Positions 1 to 31,461 of a stretch of 35,284 bases of DNA are shown piece by piece (positions within the stretch are counted from its first letter, which is position 1; each line of letters begins with the position of its first letter). Source of the DNA: Tubiluchus corallicola (lineage: Eukaryota; Priapulida; Priapulimorpha; Priapulimorphida; Tubiluchidae); assembly GCA_030141605.1 (NCBI GenBank), contig JAQGDQ010000606.1, forward strand, positions 94,611 to 129,894, in the 5' to 3' direction. The translations under genes were made by a program, and so were the position numbers. A model generated the notes under the pieces. That model was not told where the DNA came from, did not search any database, and saw nothing but the letters and a program-made list of their open reading frames with translations.

Positions 1-19426
<19,426 letters not shown>

Positions 19427-19516
19427 ACTTTCGATTCTGTTATTTTATCGAAACAATTCACGAAGAATTATTGGTTCGGCCTTTTCTTTTCCATTTGGTG
19501 ACATCAAAGTGATGTT

Positions 19517-20017
19517 CAGGTGCACCCATGTTCCCCAAAACCTTGTTGACCCGGCAAAAGTACAGGTGCACCCATGTTCCCCAAAACCTTGTTGACCCGG
19601 CAAAAGTACAGGTGCACCCATGTTCCCCAAAACCTTGTTGACCCGGCAAAAGTACAGGTGCACCCATGTTCCCCAAAACCTTGTTGACCCGGCAAAAGTA
19701 CAGGTGCACCCATGTTCCCCAAAACCTTGTTGACCCAGCAAAAGTACAGGTGCACCCATGTTCCCCAAAACCTTGTTGACCCGGCAAAAGTACAGGTGCA
19801 CCCATGTTCCCCAAAACCTTGTTGACCCGGCAAAAGTACAGGTGCACCCATGTTCCCCAAAACCTTGTTGACCCGGCAAAAGTACAGGTGCACCCATGTT
19901 CCCCAAAACCTTGTTGACCCGGCAAAAGTACAGGTGCACCCATGTTCCCCAAAACCTTGTTGACCCGGCAAAAGTACAGGTGCACCCATGTTCCCCAAAA
20001 CATTGTTGACCCGGCAA
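19517..20017. repeat. 46-bp minisatellite, 11 copies
   Basis: caggtgcacccatgttcccc starts every 46 bp from 19517 to 19977, nearly identical. It begins 90 bp after the LRRK2-like stop and may lie in its 3' UTR. On the minus strand the unit has no stop in any frame, giving three long overlapping frames with a 46-residue period. Confidence 0.97.
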
Positions 20018-20064
20018 CGAGACGCAGAATGTGGTGCCCTATTGCCCATGCTAACAATGTATCC

Positions 20065-20547
20065 CAGGGGTGTGCAAATTGCGGCCCGCTGAGAGAATTT
20101 GTGCGGCCCGCGAAGAGATTTGTCAACCTAATGAAAGTGCGGCCCGGGCGATTAATTGAGTGTATCCAGCTGAAGTCCGTGCCACGATCCCAAAGATAGT
20201 GCGGGTAGTTTTTTTCTACTAGATCGGATGCCATTAACCCTTACAAGACGGTTGTAGCTTAATGTCACTGTACTACACAGACTGTGTGATATACATTACT
20301 AATATACATTGTAATGAAATTACCACTATCTGTCCTGAAAGTAGAAATATATGGTTTGTAATATAAATTTTAATAACTTCTAAAATAGCTTCTTGAGTGT
20401 AGTAGTAATCATGTACGCAGGTCGGATGCAAAAAAATCGTTATTAGGTCTTTCTGTACTTGGCTCCTTGATCAAACTGCCTGTGGCCCGCAGGAATTGCG
20501 GGAAAGTTTAATGTGGCCTGGCTAGTCAGGTAATTTGCACACCCCTG
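20065..20547. mobile_element. hAT-like non-autonomous element with exact 8-bp target duplication
   Basis: Perfect 16-bp inverted ends caggggtgtgcaaatt, flanked on both sides by atgtatcc (20057-20064 and 20548-20555). The interior is rich in gcggcccg near the left end. 8-bp duplications and CAGGGG termini define hAT elements. There is no transposase. Confidence 0.93.
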
Positions 20548-20672
20548 ATGTATCCGGTCACGTAAACGTAAAGTAACAGGTGGCTCCCCTTTTTGATTGC
20601 ACACAGTAATAATAATCTTATAGTCGTCTTTTGGATGAACAATTAACATTGACTCAAAGATCTTTTTGCCAG
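20548..20672 (-). CDS. Candidate terminal exon of an unknown gene, abutting a hAT insertion
   Basis: On the minus strand an acceptor-like gttatttacag precedes GKKIFESMLIVHPKDDYKII and ITVCNQKGEPPVTLRLRDRI. Without the hAT element the frame would stop two codons later (TGT TAG); with it, it reads into the element. The amino-acid composition looks genuine but I recognise no family and found no upstream exon. Confidence 0.25.
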
Positions 20673-20737
20673 CTGTAAATAACAATTCAACAACCACATA
20701 TAAGAAGCTATTATTACCCCACTTTTACCCTAAATAC

Positions 20738-20957
20738 CATGCACCATTTTTCGGCCATTTTTTGCAAAACTTATATCTCTAATTGCTGGAAAACGGGAAT
20801 GGTGTAGTAGGCATTTCTAGATGTCGCAGGAGGACCATCGCGTCCCGCAACGGGCATTTTCCCGGACCCAACTCCCACTCCCAACTCGCCCGACTCGAAA
20901 TTTTGGTCGAACAGCCTGCAGAAGAAAAGTTCTAGCGTCGCCTGGTGGGACTCTTGA
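20738..20957 (-). repeat. Dispersed repeat, copy 2 (see 14196-14430)
   Basis: It is the reverse complement of the intronic copy, with shared blocks cgcctggtgggactct and aacagcctgcagaa. Confidence 0.75.
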
Positions 20958-21800
20958 AAGGAGATATACGGCTCTTTAGAAAGAGGAAGAACAGGGCTAC
21001 ACGATGATGTCGGCTATATTTTAGGACACGTCCACCAAGAGGAGAGTCGACGAGTTAATTTCATTTTCTATTTTCGGCAATTTTCGCTTGGAAAACTGCT
21101 GACGCAAAGCCATTGTTTTGACGTCATTAATTATACTCTGTCTATAACCTTATAACTTTAATTCAGTAAAAGCTGCTGCTGGCTTTGTGTTACAAATGAG
21201 GACTATGCAGGATGTTCGTGCATTGTTGATTATAAGCGTCTTTCTACGCAAAATTTTTTGCCCTGCCTTTGCTAGTCTTAAGTAATACTACCCAATCTTG
21301 ATTACATCGTTTAGCCTCATTGTTTTCTTTAGTGAGGTTTTTTACTGTCTGAAAATTTTACAGCAAATAAATGAACTGATCTGTGTGACATCAAAATTAA
21401 TCGCAATTGATTTCAGAACAACATGGTAAATTTAATTAATAGTGAGATTTAAATGTCTACTGCATTTCTTCATCTGTATGATAAAAATGTGATCAAAAGC
21501 AACATCTGTGATAATTATATTTATATAAAGTCATTTTTAAGTTGACTTCAGTTTTTAACATAATATAAACTACTTGAGTTATAGACATGCAAGTTGTGAT
21601 TAAAAGAACTTGGGCAAAGTGCTTATTTTCTCATGTTACTAGGTGGCACCACGTGTTGCATAATATCCCACAGCAATGTGTTTATAATTATTCATCATGT
21701 GAGCCAGAAGCAAACGTATCGTTTTAGTGGCGCCCTCCGGTAACGTCAAAATGAATTATTTGAAGTGAAGAGGGCTTTATTTATTATGTGCTTTCAGATT
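20958..21800. other. Intergenic sequence, no gene seen
   Basis: A palindromic CRE-like tgacgtca lies at 21119-21126. No coding exon or repeat is recognised. Confidence 0.45.
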
Positions 21801-22440
21801 ATCGTGTGATTATTGTTATTATCATTAATATTGATCATGTTGTTGCTGTTGCTGTTGTTGCACACAGTTACAGTAGCTGCTACTGTCATGAAGACCATAA
21901 TTTAACTGATTGTAGTGCCTGGCTACTATTTTTTCAAATTGATTTAAACACTGTCATTATTTTTATTTATCATTAATATTGATCATGTTGTTGTTGTTGC
22001 TGCTGTTGCTATTGTTGCACACAGTTACAGTAGCTGTTATTGTTATGAAAAGACCATAATTTAACTGATTGTAGTGCCTGGCTACTATTTTTTCAAATTG
22101 ATTTAAACAGTGTCATTATTGTTATTATCATTAATATTGATCATGTTGTTATTGTTGCTGCTGTTGCTACTGTTGCACACAGTTACAATAGCTGTTATTG
22201 TTATGAAAAGACCATAATTTAACTGAGTGTAGTGCCTGGCTACTATTTTTTCAAATTGATTTAAACAATGTCATTATTGTTATTATCATTAATATTGATC
22301 ATGTTGTTATTGTTGCTGCTGTTGCTACTGTTGCGCGCAGTTACAGTAGCTGTTATTGTCATGAAAAGACCATAATGTAACTGATTGTAGTTACTGGCTA
22401 CTATTTTTTCAAATTGACTTAAACAATGTCATTGCATTTG
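21801..22440. repeat. About 158-bp tandem repeat, 4 copies
   Basis: attaatattgatcatgttg starts at 21824, 21972, 22130 and 22288. Each unit has a (TTG/CTG)n stretch, cacagttaca(g/a)tagctg and ggctactattttttcaaatt. The last copy is followed by gtataaaataaagctg. Confidence 0.9.
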
Positions 22441-22961
22441 TATAAAATAAAGCTGTATGAATGAACAGATAAAACAATATACATTTTGTTTTGATATTAA
22501 TATTTTATTTATTTTGTGCACCAAGAAAATAGGCTATTTTATTGTGGACGGTGTATAAGAAAGATAAAAACATACACTCATACATCACAATATCAAACGA
22601 TGATAATCGCAACAGGAATTCTTCATTCACTGGACAGAACACAGGTAAGTGATTCCAAACATTAATAACAACGATAGAAAATTAAAAAATCTTAAACTGA
22701 GCCATCACCAGAATATACAATGAATCATTCACGATTTTAACATTTGCTATGTGTTATAGACAGAGTTTCACAGGACTCCAGATAAAGTTTGTTCTTGTGG
22801 TAATTGTACATCACTAATTACAATATGCACTATTGTAAACATATGACACACCAACACGTAAATATGAAGAAACGTAATCAGAAAATGAATTTAAACGGTC
22901 ACCTATCCCTTAGGCATGTTGTACATCGTTACACTGAGATATGCCTGTAGCAGCTCACGGT

Positions 22962-23407
22962 TATATGTGTGCTTGGAAAGCAAAACCGCCCATAAGTCGG
23001 CACAGTTAAAACGAAGTTATGATGCTTCAAAGCAGAATGCACCAGAAATTTGGTCGTGTTAATTTTTTGTTTTTTACAAAAAAGAACAAATATATTGGAC
23101 TTTTATATTCTAGCATCAAACTATCAAGAAAATGGTCACAAAACATTTGTACGGTTGCTAAGTGTTTTGCAGATACGCGACAAAAAACAATGGCTAACTT
23201 TAACAGTGCTTTTCTCAAGATTATGTTTTTCAGTGTGCAGCCTGCACCTCAACTTCAACGTGGATTATCTCAGCTTAGAAATAACATAGAGCAATGAACT
23301 TGGTATCAAAATGATCCTCATGAAATGGAGATTCAGGATATGTGAACAACTAGAAAGGCTTAATTGTCGACTTATGGACGACTTTGCTACGCAAGCAGAC
23401 ATATTAT
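22962..23407. mobile_element. Inverted-repeat element of unknown class
   Basis: The left end tatatgtgtgcttggaaagc.. and the complement of the right end taatatgtctgcttgcgtag.. stay similar for about 45 bp, both reaching ccataagtcg. It has no coding capacity. Borders are approximate; no clear target duplication. Confidence 0.55.
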
Positions 23408-24073
23408 GACATTCTTACTATAGGCTAATAAACCTACATTTAAAAAAATAAAAAATGCAGTAAACCCAAGCAAATGACATTAAATTAAATGACACATCAT
23501 AAGGTCTAGGGAACTGGTTGTTGCTTGAAGTAGCATTAAGCTGTCTTACTGCACTTGAGATAAAAGAATTTAGAATAGTATTAGTTTTACAATTAATTAA
23601 GACTTTCATACTGACCAGATTTCCGTTTTCCAAAATTTGATGTAAGAGGGTGGGATTGGTCATTAGGAAAATACATCATTTGACTTTTGATGTTAATATA
23701 TAGTAAATTAATATAGTTCTTCCATTTTGCAGTAAAGCGTCTATCGCGTGACACTTAAACGTCTGCATTTTTGGTATTTGTTGTGTTTCGTTTCGTATTT
23801 TACGGTCAGCAACGCATATTTTTATAAGTGATCTAAGGCAAACGATTTCCGGCATTGGGTGCTTTTTTGTCAGAGTTTCAGTTGACCTTTTTCGTTGGCA
23901 AAACTTGAATAAAGTTGTATTTTTCTATTAAGTTAAAGCAATCTACTCGTAAGCTTAATTATACCCTGAACTCGTTAGTATTTTAAATAAAATCTGTTTT
24001 CTTTTGTTACCAAAAATTGACGTCAAGCCCTTCTACTGTTAAAAACTGTATATACACTGTAGAGTCTTCAGCT
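23408..24073. other. Intergenic sequence, no gene seen
   Basis: AT-rich, with only short chance open frames. Confidence 0.5.
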
Positions 24074-24081
24074 AAGAAGCA

Positions 24082-24512
24082 GGGCCGGAACTAGATGTGG
24101 CAAGCAGGGGGGGGGGGGCGCAAAAATTTTCTGGGGTGGCGAGGTATCCGAAGTGGTTAAATAATGGTTAAGCCAATTTTAACCCCTTTTATACTGCATG
24201 CAAGCCTATAATTAGCATATGTAGGACGGCGTAGCGGACAGAGCAATAATGAGAAAATTAACTCTCAGTTAACTTAATGTCATTAATGTGCCTCTAACTA
24301 AATTGTTATTTACAGAAATTTATAACACACAAATTTTAAGAAAATAATACACTGAAGCTACCAAACATTTTTTTTACCTAATTCTAATTCATATTGAAAA
24401 CGATTACATGCGAACTGCAATTTTCACTGCAAAAAAATTATTTGTCCGATTTTGCAGGGGGAGGGGGCGCAAATTTTGACAGGGGGGGCGCTCCCCCCTA
24501 GTTCCGCCCCTG
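24082..24512. mobile_element. hAT-like non-autonomous element with exact 8-bp target duplication
   Basis: The ends cagggccggaactag and (complement) caggggcggaactag are inverted repeats with one difference. ctaagaag occurs at 24074-24081 and 24513-24520. Poly-G runs lie near both ends. A different family from 20065-20547. Confidence 0.92.
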
Positions 24513-24789
24513 CTAAGAAGTTGTGTTTTTTGAAAACATGCACTCATGAAAGCCTGCTTATCAGTTGAAAATGAAATTTAGCAAAATGTTTTATACTGGC
24601 AAAGCAACCTTTTTCTTTTTTTCAGTTTCCAAATCTAAAGAAACTCTTAATTGGCACAATAATGTTGCATTATAAAATTTTTTGGTAGAATTACAGAAAA
24701 TAAATTTCTCTATACGAGGCATGTAATTTTCGTTTCGACAATCTGTATATAACTACCTTATATAAAATGGGCAGCACAAACTGTATGTG

Positions 24790-24975
24790 CTTTGTTAAAC
24801 GAAAACCGGATGATTGATTAAACTCAATTTCATTTTAATTTACTGTCCAAAATGTACATTTTCTTGCCTATAAAAGTTAACAATTGTTTCTTATATTTGA
24901 GTAATTAGCTTGGAAAGTTAATTAACGGCAGCAGAACACAGTTATTGCTTATGTCAGAAACTAACCACAGTTTGT
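24790..24975 (-). repeat. Dispersed repeat, copy 2 (see 1513-1690)
   Basis: It is the reverse complement of the intronic copy; homology covers about 175 bp and fades on both sides. Confidence 0.8.
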
Positions 24976-25882
24976 GCAATGGCAGGCATCTTCCCTTGCG
25001 TGTCAAGCACATTTGCATAAATGTTACTGCTTAAACGCGTGATGTCACGAAAACAGGCTGTACGTAATATGACGTCAGAAACCAACACTACAATATCACT
25101 GTATCGCCTTCTATTTGTCGGCCACGCAAATGTGACAAAAAGGCGCCTTGTGACTGAGCCGCGCGTAGCTTTGAAAGTTTAACAAAATTTGAGTGTCCAA
25201 GGTAATTATTATTTAATCTAAGCTTTGATTTAAAAACGTTATTGTAGTTTTCAATATTTTAGAGCCTACTTTATTCTGAACTAATGTTTACACAATCATC
25301 CAGTCTTCGTTTAATAAATATAGTACACAAACTTGTTAATTTCTACCTTATCGTAATGAAGCTTCAATAAATGCAGAACGGAATCTGCATCAAGGCTCAA
25401 GTAATACTGTATAAAATACGTACGTTTTAAAATGACACAAAAGGACGGAATAAGTATCACAATTAGGAATGCATTTTAGACTTTAACCTGTTACACATTT
25501 TTGGTAAAACTTATTTAAAAGAATTTGCATCAACCATTTCCAAAGCAAAACACAATCTAAAAAATTTGCGAAAATCTTACCATACGGAAACGCGAGTAGG
25601 GCAATATGTTGTGCATTTTTACGTTTCAAAGATCATCTCATTAGTAACAAGAGCATGTTGATGATGTTAAGAGAGTTTTACTGAATGTATTGAAACAGTA
25701 CGGGGGACAATGCACGTAAAATTCATCAGAACATGTCTAATCGCTTCGAGTCGCTCGATTAATTCACGACAAGAAATTTCGTTCAGTTCATTCTGACACT
25801 CATGAACAAACCAAAATTGACAACTGGCAATATCAGCCGAAATGTTTCACGGTGCAATCGTACTGCAACGGTGCATGAATTG
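24976..25882. other. Intergenic sequence with CRE-like site
   Basis: tgacgtca at 25070-25077 lies in a relatively GC-rich patch (25010-25200) that ends in gtgtccaag|gtaatt, a donor-like junction. It could be a promoter and untranslated first exon of a + strand gene, but no coding exon follows nearby. The rest is featureless. Confidence 0.25.
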
Positions 25883-26275
25883 CAGGGATGAGAATGACAA
25901 ATTTCAAAAAACTCTGAAACAAGTCAGCGGTTTAGGGGCCGCGTAAGCGAAACCAACTTGGATTCCAATTTTGCGAACATAGAGAGCCTCTAAGTGGACT
26001 TAAAATATGAGTACTGGCTGCTCCTATGCAAAAGTTTATAAAAACTGTCTGCAATTGACTCAAATAACTCCACACAATTGATTCTATATTTTTATACATA
26101 GAGACATGCACGTGGTTACACTGATGTACGTGATGTAAACAAAGTGACGGCCTGCCAACTAGCGGTCAGCTTGTGAAATAATGTACTGGGTCCATAAAAA
26201 TTTTCTCAACGAATTTACGCGATTTTCAAAAATGGCACTACTGGTTTTCCAAAAACTCGGAATTCTCATCCGTGG
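25883..26275 (+). mobile_element. Dispersed inverted-repeat element, copy 2, hAT-like ends
   Basis: It begins cagggatgagaatgac and ends gaattctcatccgtg. It is flanked by (a/t)(t/g)gaattg on both sides, an imperfect 8-bp duplication. It is inverted relative to 2515-3016. The 3' side of ARL6 is about 210 bp away. Confidence 0.65.
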
Positions 26276-26485
26276 AATTGTGCTGCCTTCGCCATTTTCC
26301 ATTGCCAACATTTTTACTATGCACAATCATTGCACGGTGAAAATGTGATATTGATGAAATACAACAAGTAGAAGTACACAAACCCCAACCACACTGATCC
26401 AAAAGTAGCTTGGCCGTATATCAGTGACATTACTTGTAAAGCACTCACTGTTATCACACTAAAGTTGAATATTTTACGTTCGCTT

Positions 26486-27067
26486 CTACTTTCCGCTGTA
26501 CTTCCGCGCCTGTATCATATCCTGTATCTCACCCGTCAGCCAATCTATCCCCTCCTGAAGTCCCTCCCCTGTCAGAGCATTACTTGCACAGATGTGCCAA
26601 GGTTTGTTAGCTATCCGTTCCAATCCCAACGCCGTCGACACCTTCACGCTAGACATCGCTTCCCGCATGTCCATCTTATTCGCAAAGAAGAGGACCGGTA
26701 TTTGTCGCGAGGCGATGTCCTCGTGCTGAAGCAGCAGATCCAACTCCTCTTTTGCCACGACCATGCGCAGTTTGTCGCTTGAGTCTATCACAAATATGAC
26801 ACCTTGTGCTTCCTTGTAATAGTGCTCCCAGAGGTTGCGGTATCGTCCCTGACCGGACATGTCGAATGCGGTGAATCCGAGATTCTTTGACTGAAATTTT
26901 TCTACATTGAAACCGACTGTAGGCACAATATCTTGAGCGCGCATGTCAACCGGTTTAAGATGATCAATGATCGTACTTTTTCCACTGTTATCTAAACCAA
27001 TGACTAGAACCTGAACGTCTTTCTTTTTGATGCCTAGCCAGATCGAAAGTCTATCAAATAAACCCAT
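26486..27067 (-). CDS. ARL6: ADP-ribosylation factor-like GTPase 6 (BBS3), single exon
   Basis: ARL6 is a small Arf-family GTPase that, when GTP-bound, recruits the BBSome coat to ciliary membranes; human loss causes Bardet-Biedl syndrome. The 193-residue protein starts [18 protein letters not shown], close to human MGLLDRLSVLLGLKKKEV. G1 is GLDNSGKS (24-31), switch I PTVGF, G3 [19 protein letters not shown] (nearly identical to human), G4 ANKMD, G5 CASNAL; ends RKYSGK and TAG. It is about seven residues longer than human. Position 31 is Ser where human has Thr31, a disease site; Ser is chemically compatible with magnesium binding. The coding region has no intron, unlike vertebrate ARL6, but no poly-A tail or target duplication marks it as a recent retrocopy. 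The start has G at +4. Confidence 0.97.
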   Translation of the reverse strand: MGLFDRLSIWLGIKKKDVQVLVIGLDNSGKSTIIDHLKPVDMRAQDIVPTVGFNVEKFQSKNLGFTAFDMSGQGRYRNLWEHYYKEAQGVIFVIDSSDKLRMVVAKEELDLLLQHEDIASRQIPVLFFANKMDMREAMSSVKVSTALGLERIANKPWHICASNALTGEGLQEGIDWLTGEIQDMIQARKYSGK

Positions 27068-28767
27068 GACTTGAACAAGATGAGTGGACCAACGTGCTCC
27101 GAATGGTTTACGAACTCAGCTGAACGGATTACGAAAATAAAATAGTAAGGTCATAGTGAATGTCCTAGAAAAATTCAAAGTAACAGACTGCATTATTTAA
27201 TTAAAATATTAATTTTATGAAAACATATTTATTACTATTACCATATGCAATTATTGCGAAGTATAATGCGTTTTCGTCGTTATGACAACACTTATTACAA
27301 TACATATAAAAATGACAGTTATCATGTGCCAAACTAAATTACACAATACGTGAAACATGCAGATTCATGACCTGATGTGATGATTAAAAACAATGAGAAT
27401 GATTCGTGGTCATAAATTTAATGGGTGCTCCTAGGTAAGGCTACATATCCCACAAAAATACCAATCACAACACTGGTTAATGCTACTCAAACAAAACTGA
27501 GCGGAATTAATTTCATTTTTTTCTGCTCTAAGAAACCTTGTTATTGCAGTACTTTCAAGCAAATCATAAAAGTGACACTATTTCCTAGAAAAATGTACTG
27601 GTTGCACGGCAGGAACTGAAAATAAACTAACTACAAACACTACAATTACATGTAATTGTACGCTAGGCATTTTCATACACAGACATTCCAGTTTCTGACA
27701 TTTTGTCAATAATTTTGTTGCTAAGGTAGTAGTGCTCCCTACCGGTCGTTTTTTAAACGAAACTGAAACACAAAACCACAGCTGTTTGCTAAACCAGATC
27801 AAAATCAAATCAACTACTTTTCTTGTTAACATTTCAAAAACAACGCGCAATTTACAAAAAAATGATCATAACAAGGACCTTAAAGCCAAATCTTTAAAAG
27901 ATAACATAACAATCTTTTATTAATCTTGCAGTACACACACAAGCATAATACAACCAAATAATAATTTGAAAAATCAAATTTTTTTGAACAAAGGGTAAAA
28001 TGTTATAACTCTGTGACATAGCATAGTGAGAAGACTTTATAAAATTGAAATTTATTTTTTTCTCCAATTTAAAAATGTACAGTAACCACTTCCAGTCTAT
28101 AAAGGAGCAACAGTTGAATAGTATACAGGCAAATAAAGCCTAATTGCTAGTAATTAGTGAAAAAGAGAGAAGATAGTGAGCCAACCAAAAGGTCATCAAG
28201 TCAGCCATCCTTTTAATACATTAAAATTATATGATCACAGGCGGGTCGGGTGAGAAATGAGGCACAGACAATAAATTAATTTAACCACCTTGATGGTTAA
28301 ATCAAATTAGTAGTTTCTAAACAAAACCTGAGGTAACTAACACATAAATTTATGTATACTTGTAGTTAAGTTGCTAAATGAATGTTTGATTTAACAATAT
28401 TACAATTTATACAGTGACAGAAAAAAGCACTAACTGTATCTAAAGGAATGATATGCGAACTTTTGAAATATTCTACATATTACCAAAACAAAAAGAAAAT
28501 ATAAATGACAACATTCATGAGTTTAGTGTTGTGTGGTAATTACTTAAAAAAAATAAACATATAAAAACTATATGGTTTTTACTAAAAAACAAAACTACTT
28601 TAGAATTTAGATTCAAAAATTTTTAGGTCTTAGAGTAAAAACTCTCATCTTGTACGAGTGCAATAAACTGAAAAAAGGATTTACAGATTTAATCCAAGTC
28701 TCAAGTGTCTTCAACCAGACACACTTATATGAAACACACATTCCATTCTAATGATTATTTTGTCAGT
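27068..28767. other. Upstream region of ARL6, no other feature seen
   Basis: The ARL6 promoter should lie in the first few hundred bases, but no clear TATA box or known site can be assigned. The rest is AT-rich with short chance frames. Confidence 0.45.
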
Positions 28768-29190
28768 AATTTGCTCACTTAATCAGCACGGAACGAACTC
28801 TGTAATCAAACAAGCAATTTTACTTTGGAATTCTCTACCATTACAGGTTAAACAAATCAAGTCCCTATCAGCATTTAAAACAAAATTAAAATCACTAGTT
28901 ATTAACCAGATATGAAATACCATCACACCAGTACGACAACATACACACTAATTCAGAATTCATATATCCACGGCCATATTAATTAAATCACAGTTTTTTT
29001 CATTTTTTTGTGCATAGTTGTAAATATGTTTGATATTATTTGTCGTTACTTTCCATTACTGCACAGTAGTTTAGATTGCACTGACGCATTTGCCTTTAGC
29101 AGTGTAAGTTTTTATTAGCTAACACTGATTGATCATCTCTGTAAAGTTTTTATCAGTGATTATCAATGTATTTTAATGGCAAATAAAGAT
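28768..29190 (+). mobile_element. LINE 3' fragment with reverse-transcriptase C-terminus
   Basis: The frame to a stop at 28913-28915 reads NQHGTNSVIKQAILLWNSLP then LQVKQIKSLSAFKTKLKSL, the characteristic LINE ending. The 3' region ends in gcaaataaagatta and (TA)n. It is 5' truncated and a different family from 11144-11756. Confidence 0.8.
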
Positions 29191-29367
29191 TATATATATA
29201 TATAATCTTGTCTATATATATATATATATATAGTATATGGAATCACCATACTGTGACTGTTCCGTACCTGATGCTTTTAATTTTCAAGAAAATAACTTCA
29301 TCATTAAATTACATCCTGTGCATGTCTCCATTATGATCATGTCGTTCTAATGTCAAAATCGAACGTA

Positions 29368-29871
29368 CAGTCTAGCCTCGTTATCTCGCCCCTCGTTATG
29401 CCGCCAAACTCGTCTCTCGCCATAGAAAGTACCAGGACGGATTTCCTGCTTTGATATTTAACTCGTTAAGTCGCCACCCTCGCTTCTCGCCCTTGCCACG
29501 TCATGCTAGGATGAGTGCTTATGTAAACTATATTCGTTATGTCGCCAAACAGACAAACTCAGAGGTGAATCGATCAATACATATACCGCGTGTCGATCAA
29601 TATAACTGCGGTATGTAGACAATGCTGCTGTACTCGATAGACAGACATAATTAATCCAGTGTGTGTCTCACCAGGATTAGATTAGGAGTGCTGTGGTTGG
29701 TTAATGCGCAGCGAAATATATTTTATATGTACATAGAGGAACACTATGTTAATCAACTATTATGTATATACATATAGACTAACTTCGTTATATTCCCGTT
29801 ATCTCGCCATACTCGTCTCTCGCCAAAAATTTGCCCTAGACGGACAGTGGCGAGATAACGAGGGTAGACTG
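29368..29871. mobile_element. Pogo/Tigger-like element (TCGTTATCTCGCC family), copy 1
   Basis: It is flanked by TA. The ends cagtctagcctcgttatctc and (complement) cagtctaccctcgttatctc are nearly perfect inverted repeats. The motif tcgttatctcgcc and variants recur several times near both ends. No coding capacity. Confidence 0.9.
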
Positions 29872-29873
29872 TA

Positions 29874-31266
29874 TTATAAAGCAAAACAAATTAAAAATGG
29901 CTAAATTTATTCCTAGACATTGGCAGTCATAGTGCTTACAATAATTTTCCGGTTATAATACTTGAGAGAGAAAAATTTAGCTAATCATAAATGAATAATA
30001 GTACAAAAGTTCTAAAGTCAATTTTCGTAGCTACATAAACATGAGACTTTCTTTTATAAGCAAACAAACTGTAATTACAAACAGAAACAAACAAAAATCC
30101 ACTGATTTCATTTGTTATACTTATAATTAGTTATAAAGTTCTTCTAGTAGTGTGAAACAATGCATATATATGTAATATAAACCTTCGAGTTTATGTATCA
30201 AAAATTATATACTTAGTAAATATAGTAACATGTAAATAATTACGTACATTCATAAATCTTTCTTTACAAATAATCTAAAAACTCAAAAAAATGAAGAAAT
30301 GTATAAAAAGCCAGTGACAAAGAAACAGCCTCTATCATGGTAAATCTTACAAATAGAGTGTGGCCAGTATAGGAAATGCCAAATACAGGCAATAATTATT
30401 ATGTAAAAATAATGCACAAATAACCAAACCCTCCTGATAAACTATTACTAACATGTTTGCCAAACAGACAATCATTACTGTTACTGTTGTGTTTTGTTTC
30501 TCTCGGAAGGCTCGTAGAGAAAACCAGAAAACACTTCACCAGATTAAACTAGTTTATTAAGCGAGAATTCTACAACACAAAAGTACGAAGGAACGCGAAA
30601 TGTTTACACTAAACGTGAAAATCTGGAAAACGTTTAAGTGTATCTGAAAATACAAGTATACAAAAGAATGTGTAAGTGACGTCCATGTGAATCCGTGTGT
30701 CTGTCTCAGTGGCCTGCTTTGCCTTATATAGAGTGCCCGAGAAACTTCTAGAAGTTTTGTTCCAGAACATTCTACACGGTAAGACGATTATTCTAACGGA
30801 ACATTCTACAATGTTTTATGTGATTCTAATAGATGCCAGCGATCTCCACAACAGTTACAAAGCTTTTATTTACTATTGAGTAATACTAATATGAACTATA
30901 TAAACTTACTATGACGCATGGTTTGCAGAATACATTTCAAAATGTGTATACAAGTACGTGTATATAATACAACCGCTTTTGTCACCACCTCCACAATTAC
31001 TAATAAACTAAGAAAAGATTGTGTATCTTAAGCAAAAAAGTCATAAAAATATGAAGATCCATCACAAGCAAGTATCATGACAGCCTTGCAAACAGTGGTA
31101 GAATTAAAAACAAAGTTAAAATACAGATTTGAACACTTTTCCTAGTAAGAAAAACAGCCTGCCAAAATTGGCAGATGTAATGCCCACAGTAGATTCTTAG
31201 CAATAGCTCATATATTTACTAGCCATACAAAACATTGCTTAACTTTGTAACTGAGCATGCACAGGT
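29874..31266. other. Intergenic sequence, no gene seen
   Basis: AT-rich with scattered short frames; no repeat family recognised. Confidence 0.45.
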
Positions 31267-31366
31267 GCATGTACGCACAGTAGGTAGCATGTATGCACAG
31301 TAGGTAGCATGTATGCACAGTAGGTAGCATGTATGCACAGTAGGTAGCATGTACGCACAGTAGGTA
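31267..31366. repeat. 20-bp tandem repeat, 5 copies
   Basis: gcatgtatgcacagtaggta repeats at exact 20-bp steps from 31267; the first and last copies have gtacg. Confidence 0.95.
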
Positions 31367-31461
31367 GCTATTCCCTACTGATTTTACATGAATTTTGTCA
31401 TGATCAACTCCCAGGAAATGACAAAATGTGAGCAGTTTAATACCAAAACGTTTATTAAGTA

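Noticed and set aside
19445-20234. Three overlapping minus-strand frames of 177-258 codons
   Set aside because: They consist of the 46-bp minisatellite read in each frame; one crosses into the hAT element. Kept as a finding, not as genes.
27578-27850. 90-codon minus-strand frame upstream of ARL6
   Set aside because: Low-complexity, no recognisable motif, and an overlapping frame is open on the other strand.
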